Both the position numbers and the translations under genes were made by a program. The notes beneath the pieces were generated by a model that made no database searches, was not told the origin of the DNA, and saw nothing but the letters and a program-made list of their open reading frames with translations. Below, piece by piece: positions 21,051-28,433 of a stretch of 64,000 bases of DNA. The DNA is from Comamonas sp. GB3 AK4-5 (GTDB taxonomy: Bacteria; Pseudomonadota; Gammaproteobacteria; Burkholderiales; Burkholderiaceae_C): the NCBI RefSeq assembly GCF_041320665.1, contig NZ_CP166730.1, positions 1-64,000 of the forward strand, read 5' to 3'. The stretch's first letter is position 1. Every line of letters starts with the position of its first letter.

Positions 21051-21680
21051 ATGCAATCTCTTGCCACCGATGTCACCGCCGTGCTGCTGGCCGCAGGCCA
21101 GGCGCGGCGCTTTGGCAGCGACAAACGCCGCCTGCCCTGCCCGCCCCACGACAGCCTGATGGCCGCCGCGCTGGCGCCGCTACAGGCCGTGTGTGGCCGC
21201 GTCATCGTGGTGCTGCGCCCCGGCGATGCCTGGGGCGCACTGCAATGCCGCAGGCTGGGCGTGGATGTGGCCTGGTCGTTCCAACACCACCTGGGCCAGG
21301 CCGCCTCGCTGGCCGCGGTGCTGCCGCATCTGGCCTGCAGCGCCAGCCCACCGCAGGCCATGCTGGTGGCCCTAGCCGATATGGGCCAGGTGCAGGCCAA
21401 CACGCTGCGCCAGCTGGTGACGGCCTGGCGCGCCGCGCCGGATCGTCTGGTATTGCCACACTGCCAGGGCCGCTCCGGCAATCCCCGTATCATTCCGGCG
21501 CCGCTGTGGCCGCTGCTGACCAACGCCACCGGCGACGACGGCGTGCGCCGCGCCCTGCCCTGGGCCCAGGCCTTGCTGCTGCCCGTCCACGACGCCGGCG
21601 TGCTGCAGGATGTGGACACGCCGCAGGATGCGCAGCAGTTGCTCCCGCCGCGCGCAACGCCGCCGTATCCTGCCCATTGA
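21051..21680 (+). CDS. MobA/MocA-like molybdopterin nucleotidyltransferase
   Basis: The MobA-like NTP-transferase family attaches CMP or GMP to molybdopterin; xanthine-oxidase-type enzymes generally need the cytosine form (MocA). The 209-residue protein has the nucleotide-binding signature VLLAAGQARRFGSDKRRLP at residues 10-28. The substrate-side GNPRIIPAPLWP motif is near 145, with GDDGVRRAL after it. ATG 21051 is preferred over a TTG six bases earlier. Its position after xdhC supports a role in maturing the hydroxylase encoded upstream. Confidence 0.82.
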   Translation: MQSLATDVTAVLLAAGQARRFGSDKRRLPCPPHDSLMAAALAPLQAVCGRVIVVLRPGDAWGALQCRRLGVDVAWSFQHHLGQAASLAAVLPHLACSASPPQAMLVALADMGQVQANTLRQLVTAWRAAPDRLVLPHCQGRSGNPRIIPAPLWPLLTNATGDDGVRRALPWAQALLLPVHDAGVLQDVDTPQDAQQLLPPRATPPYPAH

Positions 21681-21691
21681 ATCCAGCCCAT

Positions 21692-21787
21692 TAAAAAGTG
21701 AGCTGTTTGTGTATATACGCCCTTGTTTTCAAGCTGTTTAAGGCTTGAAAGCCAGGGTGTATACGCACCAGCAGCTCCTGTTTTTTA
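21692..21787. repeat. Long imperfect hairpin element (MITE-like)
   Basis: The arms pair TAAAAA..GAGCTG at the left end with CAGCTC..TTTTTTA at the right. The inner arms GTATATACGCCCTTGTTTTCAAGC and GCTTGAAAGCCAGGGTGTATAC continue the stem around a short centre. The total is about 95 bp. A related element lies at 43235-43313. Confidence 0.65.
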
Positions 21788-21800
21788 CAGCCCCTGACGC

Positions 21801-22202
21801 ATGAAATCCTCCATACGCATCGTCGATGTCGACCGCCTGGAAACCTGGAGCAAGTACAAGCCCGGCCTGTGCGACAGCTGCGCGGCCAACTGCTGCACCA
21901 TGCCGCTGGAGGTGCGCCTGCCCGAGCTGGTGCGCCTGGGCCTGGTGGATGCATTCGAAGTGGAACACATAGAGCCCAAGCTGATTGCCAAGCGCCTGCT
22001 GAAGCTGCGGCTGATTGACCATTTCAACCCCAAGCACGAGATCTTCACCATGGCCCGCCGCGCCAGCGGGGACTGTAATTTTCTGGACGCCACCACGCGC
22101 CGTTGCACGGTGTATGACAAGCGCCCGGACACCTGCCGCCTGCATCCCAAGAAGGGCCCAAAGCCCGGCTTCTGCGCCTATGGGCGAAAAAGCCCCCCCT
22201 GA
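21801..22202 (+). CDS. YkgJ-family cysteine cluster protein
   Basis: This is a small protein with the YkgJ/CxxCxxxxCC zinc- or iron-chelating signature CDSCAANCC near residues 24-32. Later cysteines are C67 in SGDCNF, C78 in RRCTVYDKRP, and two nearer the end. The 133-residue product fits the family (UPF0153), whose function is unknown and which is proposed to bind a metal cluster. The last residues (RKSPP) and the TGA stop lie inside a GC-rich intergenic repeat starting at 22193, so the original C-terminus may have been replaced. Confidence 0.8.
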   Translation: MKSSIRIVDVDRLETWSKYKPGLCDSCAANCCTMPLEVRLPELVRLGLVDAFEVEHIEPKLIAKRLLKLRLIDHFNPKHEIFTMARRASGDCNFLDATTRRCTVYDKRPDTCRLHPKKGPKPGFCAYGRKSPP

Positions 22203-22292
22203 GCCGCTGCGCGTCTTCCCCCTCTCTAGCGCTACGCGCCGGAGGGGGACGGCACCAGCGCGGCGGGACGGCCCTTGCGCGGTGCCCTGGCT
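22193..22292 (+). repeat. GC-rich directional repeat, family A copy 2 (supplies ykgJ stop)
   Basis: It begins CCCCCCTGAGCCGCTGCGCG, has an inner palindrome CTAGCGCTACGCG, then GGAGGGGGACGGCACC, and ends CGGTGCCCTGGCTT. The TGA within the first ten bases is the stop codon of the preceding gene. Confidence 0.88.
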
Positions 22293-22444
22293 TGGGTTGC
22301 GCCAGTTTTGAAGACTGTGGGTCAATTTGAGCGAAGAGGCCAGCCACTTTTCTGCTGACTGCAGGAGTGGGCCTGGGCAGCAAGCATTGGTGCTCAAGCC
22401 ACCCCACACACCCCAAACGATTCAACAGACTTCATCCCAAAAAC

Positions 22445-22879
22445 ATGCACCATTTGCACATTGCCACCGCCTGTTTGTTCAACGCCCAAGGCCAGCTGCT
22501 GACCGTGCGCAAGCGCGGCACCCAGGCCTGGATGCTGCCGGGTGGCAAGCGCGATGGCGAAGAAACGCCGCTGCAGGCGCTGCTGCGTGAGTTGCAGGAG
22601 GAGTTGCAGCTGGAGCTGAGCGCGCAGGACTTTGGCGCGTTGGGCAGCTTCAGCGCCAGCGCCGCCAATGAGGCTGCCACCCAAGTCCATGCCCATGTGT
22701 TTGTGGGCCGCAGCCCGCTGCGCCAGCCCGTGCACATTGCCGCCGAGATTGAGGCCCTGCAATGGCTGCCGCTGGATGCGCCCTTGCCCGCCAGCCTGGC
22801 GCCGCTGCTGCGCGAGCAGGTGATTCCGGCGCTGCGGACGCAGCAGCTGCCAAGGCCAATGCCTGCACTGGCAGCATAA
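22445..22879 (+). CDS. Nudix hydrolase
   Basis: This 144-residue protein hydrolyses a nucleoside diphosphate linked to another group; the substrate is unknown. The Nudix box is at about residues 36-58, with GKRDGEE, seven residues, then RELQEEL. The usual Gly of the final REUxEExGU is Gln here, a mild deviation that does not remove the metal-binding glutamates. ATG 22445 is chosen because MHHLHIATACLFN begins the Nudix fold directly. The gene ends 81 bp from the convergent CNNM gene, with a hairpin terminator between. Confidence 0.85.
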   Translation: MHHLHIATACLFNAQGQLLTVRKRGTQAWMLPGGKRDGEETPLQALLRELQEELQLELSAQDFGALGSFSASAANEAATQVHAHVFVGRSPLRQPVHIAAEIEALQWLPLDAPLPASLAPLLREQVIPALRTQQLPRPMPALAA

Positions 22880-22902
22880 AAAAGGCTGCCCCAAGGCAGC
22901 CT
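22878..22902 (-). terminator. Rho-independent terminator, minus strand (after CNNM gene)
   Basis: A perfect 8-bp stem AGGCTGCC / GGCAGCCT with loop CCAA is followed on the minus strand by six T. It closes the minus-strand gene at 22960 and may also slow the convergent Nudix transcript. Confidence 0.85.
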
Positions 22903-22959
22903 CATGTTCCCCAAAGTCACCCCGCGCAGCGCACCGGGCGGTGCAGCACGCGGGGAGTT

Positions 22960-24264
22960 TTAGGGCGCTTCGATCACATGGTCCTGCAGCCTGGTGGCCT
23001 GGATCTTGTCGATGATCTTGCCGTCCATGTCCACCACTTCAAACTGCCAGGAATCCCAGACCACCTTGTCGGTCTCGGCAGGCAGCTTGCCGGTGAGCAG
23101 CATGATCATGCCGCTCAGGGTCTGGTAGCGGCCGCGGTCCTCTTCCGGCACGCTCTTCAGGTTCAGGCGGTCCTTCAGTTCCACGATGGGGATATGGCCG
23201 TCCAGCAGCCAGCTGCCGTCATCGCGCTGCACGGCCCAGGCGTCGCTGGGGTCTTCGGTCACGAATTCACCGGTGATGGCTTCCATCAGGTCGCGCACTG
23301 TCACCAGGCCCTGGACCACGCCGTATTCATCGATCACAAAAGCCATGGGCACGCCCGAGCTCTTGAAGTCTTCCAGCAGCTCCATGCCGGTGATGGTTTC
23401 GGGGATGTACAGCGGCTTTTCCAGAAAGGTGCTGGTGGGCATGAGCTCGCGCTCGCCCTTGAGGGCATGGGCCATCCACTCGCGGGCATTGACCACGCCC
23501 AGCAGATCTTCAAAGCTGCCGTTGATGAGCGGAAAGCGGGCATGCCCGTGGGTTTCGATCTGCGCCATGTTCTCTTCGAAGCTGGCGTTGATGTCCAGGC
23601 AGGCCACGTCGGAGCGCGGCACCATCAGCGAGGAGATGGGGCGGTCATCCAGGCGGAACAGATTGCGCACCATGGTGTGCTCATGCTGTTCGATGGCACC
23701 CGAGCTGGTGCCTTCGGCCAACATGGCGTGGATTTCGTCCTCGGTCACCATGGATTCGGTCTGCTTCACGCCCAGCAGGCGCAGCAGGGCTTGCGTGGAG
23801 CTGGTGAGCAGCACCACAAAGGGCTTGGTGAGCTTGGCCAGCAGATTGATGGGGCGGGCCACCAGGCGGGCAATGGCTTCGGGATTGGTCTGTCCCAGGC
23901 GCTTGGGCACCAGTTCGCCCACGACGATGGAGACATAGGTGATCAAGACCACGACCACGGTGGTGGCGGCGGTGCTGGCGTACACGGCCGGCACCCCCCA
24001 TTGCACCAGCCAGACGGACAGCGGCTGGGCCAGGGCGGCTTCGCCAAAAATGCCGTTGAGCACCCCGATGGAGGTGATGCCAATTTGGATGGTGGAGAGA
24101 AAACGCGTGGGGTCTTCCCCCAGCTTGAGCGCAGCAGCAGCAGCGCTGTCGCCCTCATCGATCAATCTCTGCAGTCTTGCCTTGCGGGCCGTGACCAATG
24201 CGATCTCGGACATGGCAAACAGGCCATTGAGGAGGATGAGGGCGATAAGTATCGGAATTTCCAT
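22960..24264 (-). CDS. CNNM/CBS-domain membrane protein (hemolysin C / CorC family)
   Basis: This integral membrane protein of the CNNM (DUF21) family is linked to magnesium or cobalt homeostasis in relatives such as YfjD, YtfL and CorB. The 434-residue protein has an N-terminal CNNM domain with three to four membrane segments (residues 1-150; LNGLFAMSEIALVTARK at 13-29). A paired CBS domain (about 195-330; MVPRSDVACLDI, IDEYGVVQGLVTVRDLMEAI) follows. The last 85 residues are a CorC_HlyC domain. A terminator lies just downstream. Confidence 0.9.
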   Translation of the reverse strand: MEIPILIALILLNGLFAMSEIALVTARKARLQRLIDEGDSAAAAALKLGEDPTRFLSTIQIGITSIGVLNGIFGEAALAQPLSVWLVQWGVPAVYASTAATTVVVVLITYVSIVVGELVPKRLGQTNPEAIARLVARPINLLAKLTKPFVVLLTSSTQALLRLLGVKQTESMVTEDEIHAMLAEGTSSGAIEQHEHTMVRNLFRLDDRPISSLMVPRSDVACLDINASFEENMAQIETHGHARFPLINGSFEDLLGVVNAREWMAHALKGERELMPTSTFLEKPLYIPETITGMELLEDFKSSGVPMAFVIDEYGVVQGLVTVRDLMEAITGEFVTEDPSDAWAVQRDDGSWLLDGHIPIVELKDRLNLKSVPEEDRGRYQTLSGMIMLLTGKLPAETDKVVWDSWQFEVVDMDGKIIDKIQATRLQDHVIEAP

Positions 24265-24300
24265 GATGGTGGGTTGCGGTGGCCTACCGCATGAGAGCTC

Positions 24301-24453
24301 CTAAAGAACAGGTGAAGGAATCAGGCCAAAGTGCAGACCCGCCAGAATCAGCAGGCCGCGCACTACACGGTACACAACAAAGAATGTAAAGCCCTTGTGT
24401 GACATCGGCGGTATCCGCCATGGGGTGAGAACGTAAGCAAGGGCAAAACCATG
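24301..24453 (-). pseudogene. Possible remnant of a membrane protein C-terminus (UppP-like)
   Basis: The minus strand carries an open stretch of about 50 codons ending in TAG. It includes PPMSHKGFTFFVVYRVV and then GLLILAGLHFGLI. The FTFFVVYR motif and following hydrophobic helix resemble the last segment of undecaprenyl-diphosphatase (UppP/BacA). An in-frame TGA at 24454-24456 closes the frame upstream and no other part of the gene is present. It could instead be a 34-residue small membrane protein starting at ATG 24405. The rest of the 24265-24552 gap shows no gene. Confidence 0.35.
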
Positions 24454-24552
24454 TCAGGCATGGCGTGCGCCCGCTGCAGCTACCGAGATCGGCAGCACGC
24501 AAAGCGGACACATGCTGCCCGAACCGCCCAGTGTAGCGCTCAGCCCGAAATA

Positions 24553-25818
24553 TCAGCTATCGGGCCCCATGGCCGCCGCCTGCTGGGCCCAGCTGGGACG
24601 GCGCGGGTTGATGACGGGCAAGGCAATGGAGGCCACACCGCACACCCGGTTGCGCCCCTGCTCCTTGGCCTGGTGCAGCAGGCTGTCCGCCAGCCTGAAC
24701 ACCGAGTCCATGGTGTCGTCGCTGCGCACCTGGGCCAGGCCTATGCTCACCGTCACATAAGGGGCCGTGATCGAGGCGTCATGCGCCAGGTTCAGACCGT
24801 GCAGGTCTATGAGCAGCTGCTCCATGCGCGCGCGCAGCGAATCCACGCTTTCGTCATAGGCGGCCAGTGCAAACTCCTCACCGCCCAGACGCACCGCCAT
24901 GTCCAGCGGACGGCGTGCATACCGGGCCAGGAGGTCTCCCACCCGGCGCAACACCTCATCGCCGGCCTGGTGGCCATACAAGTCGTTGTAGAGCTTGAAG
25001 TGGTCGATATCGATCAGCGCCAGGAACAAGGGATCTTTCTCACGCTTGGCATGCAAGATGTTGCGCTGGAACTGCTCGCGGAACATGCGGCGGTTGGCCA
25101 GCCCCGTCAGCGGGTCATGGCAGGACTCCCAGTCCAGCAGCTTGCGCAGCAGAAACTGCTCGCGCCATGCCCGCTCGCGGAAATAGGCCGTCACCCCTGA
25201 CAGCACCAGCGTCAGCCACAGCATGGTCACCATCACCCAGTGCTCCTGCATCTGGGCCGGCGTCTCTAGCAACCAGGGCCCTGCCACGGTGGCGAAGATG
25301 CACACCGTGGCCGCAGCCGCCAGGGCCTGGCGCAGGCGCACACCCAGGGGGTACAAGGCCACCACCACCGTCAGCAACATGACGATGCTCACCTCTGGCG
25401 CCCCCAGAACCTTCAGCGTATAGGAAGACACCACCAGACCGCAGCCGCAGGCCACCACGGACATCTCCACCCACACCACATGGGTGCGCAGCCGGGTACG
25501 TGGGTGCAGCAAGATGTACAGGGTGCACAGAAAACAGCTGATCACCACCCAGCGCTGCAGCATGACGCCCAGCACAAACTGCAGCTCCTTGCCCGTGCCC
25601 AGAATGGACTGTATGCGCCACCAGTCAAAGGCCGCAAAAAACAGCCACAGCACTCCCAGAAAACCCAGCGTAAACAAGGTGCTGCGCCGCTGCTGCTGGC
25701 GCAAATCCTGGGCGAACTCCTGCTCCAGCGGTGGCGCAAAACGCAGCCACGCCAGCGGCTTGCCCATTTGCTGGCGCAACACATTGGCTTCGTTTGAAGA
25801 AAGAGAAGAATTCACCAT
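24553..25818 (-). CDS. Membrane-bound diguanylate cyclase (GGDEF)
   Basis: This enzyme makes the second messenger cyclic di-GMP. The 421-residue protein has about six predicted membrane helices (residues 45-215) without a recognisable periplasmic sensor domain. A GGDEF domain follows (about 240-400): DPLTGLANRRMF near 243 and the active-site loop GGEEF near 325. RPLD five residues before the loop fits the inhibitory I-site, so product feedback is likely. It is transcribed divergently from the RpiR gene. Confidence 0.92.
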   Translation of the reverse strand: MVNSSLSSNEANVLRQQMGKPLAWLRFAPPLEQEFAQDLRQQQRRSTLFTLGFLGVLWLFFAAFDWWRIQSILGTGKELQFVLGVMLQRWVVISCFLCTLYILLHPRTRLRTHVVWVEMSVVACGCGLVVSSYTLKVLGAPEVSIVMLLTVVVALYPLGVRLRQALAAAATVCIFATVAGPWLLETPAQMQEHWVMVTMLWLTLVLSGVTAYFRERAWREQFLLRKLLDWESCHDPLTGLANRRMFREQFQRNILHAKREKDPLFLALIDIDHFKLYNDLYGHQAGDEVLRRVGDLLARYARRPLDMAVRLGGEEFALAAYDESVDSLRARMEQLLIDLHGLNLAHDASITAPYVTVSIGLAQVRSDDTMDSVFRLADSLLHQAKEQGRNRVCGVASIALPVINPRRPSWAQQAAAMGPDS

Positions 25819-25970
25819 GCAGCTTGATCCCTAAGTCTCCAGCCGCTGCAGCATGTGCTCACATCAAGGACTGCGCCGCTGGAGCCTCATTGTCGTCACC
25901 ACCAGTTACATGCGACATCCTTCAATACATTTAACCAATGTAGGACAAGCCCTATTTATGACCAGTGCTT

Positions 25971-25986
25971 GATACCTGTCGGTATC
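25971..25986. promoter_or_regulatory. Palindrome upstream of the RpiR regulator
   Basis: GATACC-TGTC-GGTATC lies in the divergent gap between the diguanylate cyclase and the rpiR-like gene. It is a possible operator, with no further support. Confidence 0.25.
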
Positions 25987-26081
25987 GCACGCATGCACCG
26001 GCCATTCCGGGCAGCGGCATCGCGCCCCCGATAATCATCGGAGGCAAGCTTCCGCTCCCCCCCATTCCAGAAAGCACCACC

Positions 26082-26969
26082 GTGACCCAGGACGCGCGCA
26101 ACCACATCCTGCAGCAGTTCGACCATCTGAGCCCCCAGCTTCAGGCTGCGGCCCGCTTCGTGGTGGACCACCCCAATGATGTGCTGATCCGCTCCATGCG
26201 CTCTGTGGCAGAGCTGGCCGGCGTGCCCCCTTCCACGCTGGTACGGCTGGCTCGCCAATTGGACTATGACGGCTGGCCAGCGCTGAAAGACGGCTTCGCC
26301 CATTCCATGGGCTTGGATGGCCCCCAAGGCTATGCCGACCGCGCCCAGCGCCTAAGCAACCAGGCCCACACGCACACCCTGGCAGATGAGCTGTTTGACG
26401 CGCACGGAGCCAACCTGGAGCGCACCCGCCAGCACAGCGCCTCCTTGTTGGTGCCGCTGGCGCAATGTCTGCAGTCGGCCAACCAGGTATATGTCGCTGG
26501 ATTTCGCGCCAGCTACCCACTGGCCTTTGCTCTGCTGTACGGCTATCGCTTGTTCCGCGACAGCGTGCAATCGCTGGATGCGCATGCCCACAATCTGGAG
26601 ATGCAGCTGCGCCCTCTGGGTGCTGAGGATGTGCTGGTCGCCATAAGCTTTGCGCCCTATTCGCGCGAGTGCCTGGAAGTGGCCCATATCGCCAAGGAGC
26701 GCGGTGCCCGCATCGTGGCGCTGACGGACAGCGAGGCCTCGCCGCTGGCGCGCATGGCCGATCATGCTGCGCTGTTCGCGGTGGACAGCCCCTCCTTCTT
26801 CCCCTCGGTCGCTGCTGGCATGGCCTTGGTGGAAGCGCTGCTGGAGCAATTGGTGGCCCTGGGCGATGCGCAGCTGCCCCAGCGCATCCAGAAAGCAGAG
26901 TCCGCGCTAGTGGACGGCGGCGCCTACGTGCAGGGCCGGCAAGCGCTGAAAGCGTTTCGCCACCGATAG
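26082..26969 (+). CDS. RpiR/MurR-family transcriptional regulator
   Basis: This DNA-binding regulator has a sugar-phosphate-type sensor. Residues 1-80 form the RpiR helix-turn-helix (SMRSVAELAGVPPSTLVRLARQLDYDG). Residues about 120-255 form a SIS domain (VYVAGFRASYPLAFALLYGY, VLVAISFAPYSRECLEVAHIAKERGA, each in part). GTG 26082 is chosen because VTQDARNHILQQFDHL matches the usual N-terminus; a TTG at 25965 would add 39 Pro-rich residues. No strong ribosome site is seen, so the start is uncertain. It precedes a TAXI-TRAP transporter on the same strand and probably controls it. Confidence 0.82.
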   Translation: MTQDARNHILQQFDHLSPQLQAAARFVVDHPNDVLIRSMRSVAELAGVPPSTLVRLARQLDYDGWPALKDGFAHSMGLDGPQGYADRAQRLSNQAHTHTLADELFDAHGANLERTRQHSASLLVPLAQCLQSANQVYVAGFRASYPLAFALLYGYRLFRDSVQSLDAHAHNLEMQLRPLGAEDVLVAISFAPYSRECLEVAHIAKERGARIVALTDSEASPLARMADHAALFAVDSPSFFPSVAAGMALVEALLEQLVALGDAQLPQRIQKAESALVDGGAYVQGRQALKAFRHR

Positions 26970-27319
26970 CGCCTGCACACGGCGGCTCTCATCCGTATAA
27001 AGCTATTAAATACATAGCACCACCAGCCCATAGCGCAATGGGTTGCTGGGTATTTCTCATGCACCGCATATGTGTGCCCTCCCCAAACCGCGCCTGGACC
27101 TGGGCATGGCCGTGCTGCGCCAGCCATGGCCGCATGGCCTGCACTCTCTAGGCCGCGACCCCATCACGGCTGGACGTCTCGTGGTTTGCCCCATGGCGGG
27201 CTTCCCCTATTGGCACAAATGTTGCAAACAAATAAAACACGGATCGTTTGTTTCAATCACAGGGCCCACCACCGCCCCGGCGCTTTGCCGGTCGCACTGC
27301 CCGCCACCAGGAGATTCCT
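26970..27319 (+). promoter_or_regulatory. Intergenic region with candidate operator upstream of the TRAP operon
   Basis: No gene is seen in this 350-bp stretch. At 27223-27256 an inverted repeat TTGCAAACAAA, 14 bases, TTTGTTTCAA stands out in AT-rich DNA just before the transporter genes. It could bind the neighbouring RpiR regulator. Confidence 0.35.
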
Positions 27320-28294
27320 ATGCGCACCGCCTTTCTTCCCGCCGCCCTGGCCTTGGCCGCTGCATCGCTGGCCGCCCCTGCGGCCATGGCCCAGTCGGCC
27401 AAATTCGTGACCATTGGCACCGGCGGTGTGACCGGCGTGTACTACGCCGCCGGCGGTGCCATTTGCCGCCTGGTGAACAAGGACCGCGCCAAGCATGGGC
27501 TGCGCTGCTCGGTGGAATCCACCGGGGGCTCGGTGTTCAATGCCAATGCCATTCGCTCTGGCGAGCTGGACATGGGGGTGTTGCAGTCCGACGTGCAATA
27601 CGGGGCCTTCAAGGGCGAGGGCCAGTTCAAGGCCGCAGGCGCCTCGCCGGATCTGCGCGCCATGTTCTCCATGCATCCCGAGCCCATGACCGTGGTGGTG
27701 CGCAAGGAGCTCAATGCCCAGTCGCTGACCGATTTGAAAGGCAAGCGTTTCAACATCGGCAACCCCGGCTCCGGCCACCGCGCAGGGGCCGATGAGCTGC
27801 TGGCGGCCTTTGGCATGAAAACCAGCGACCTGGGCCTGGCCTCCGAGCTCAAGGCCGACGAGCATGGCCCCGCGCTGTGCGACGGCAAGATCGACGGCTT
27901 TGTCTTCGCCATCGGCCACCCCTCGGCCAATATCCAGGACCCCACCACCGCCTGCGGCGCCAAGCTGCTCAGCCTCAAGGGCGAGGGCGTGGAGAAGCTG
28001 GTGGCCAGCCACAGCTACCTGGCCAAGGCCCATATCCCCGGCGGCACCTACCCGGGCAACCCCCAGGCCACCGACACCTATGGCGTGCTGGCCACTTTTG
28101 TGACCAGTGCCAAGACCCCGCCAGAGACGGTGTATGCCGTGGTCAAACAGGTGTTCGACAACTTCGAGGACTTCAAGAAACTGCACCCTGCCCTGGCCCA
28201 TCTGAAGCCACAGGAGATGGTCAAAAACGGCCTGAGTGCACCGCTGCATGAAGGCGCTGCCCGCTACTACAAGGAAAAGGGCTGGCTGCAATAA
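27320..28294 (+). CDS. TAXI-family TRAP transporter substrate-binding protein
   Basis: This is the periplasmic solute receptor of a TRAP transporter of the TAXI class. The 324-residue precursor has a cleavable signal peptide ([20 protein letters not shown], cut near AMA-QS). TAXI family motifs follow: [19 protein letters not shown] near 28-46 and [19 protein letters not shown] near 67. The ATG is preceded by AGGAG at the right distance. The frame is open further upstream, but the signal peptide fixes the start. It is followed by a fused TRAP permease. The ligand is probably a carboxylate or amino acid, but cannot be specified. Confidence 0.92.
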   Translation: MRTAFLPAALALAAASLAAPAAMAQSAKFVTIGTGGVTGVYYAAGGAICRLVNKDRAKHGLRCSVESTGGSVFNANAIRSGELDMGVLQSDVQYGAFKGEGQFKAAGASPDLRAMFSMHPEPMTVVVRKELNAQSLTDLKGKRFNIGNPGSGHRAGADELLAAFGMKTSDLGLASELKADEHGPALCDGKIDGFVFAIGHPSANIQDPTTACGAKLLSLKGEGVEKLVASHSYLAKAHIPGGTYPGNPQATDTYGVLATFVTSAKTPPETVYAVVKQVFDNFEDFKKLHPALAHLKPQEMVKNGLSAPLHEGAARYYKEKGWLQ

Positions 28295-28433
28295 GCCCTG
28301 GAGCGTCCACCCACGCTTTCACTGCCGCAGCGGATCTCCCCCCTCACCACTGCGGTCCATCAACCGCCGGCCCCATGGCCGGCGGCCGGGGACTGGATTC
28401 ACAAGGGACATGCGCTGAGCGCATGGCAACCCC

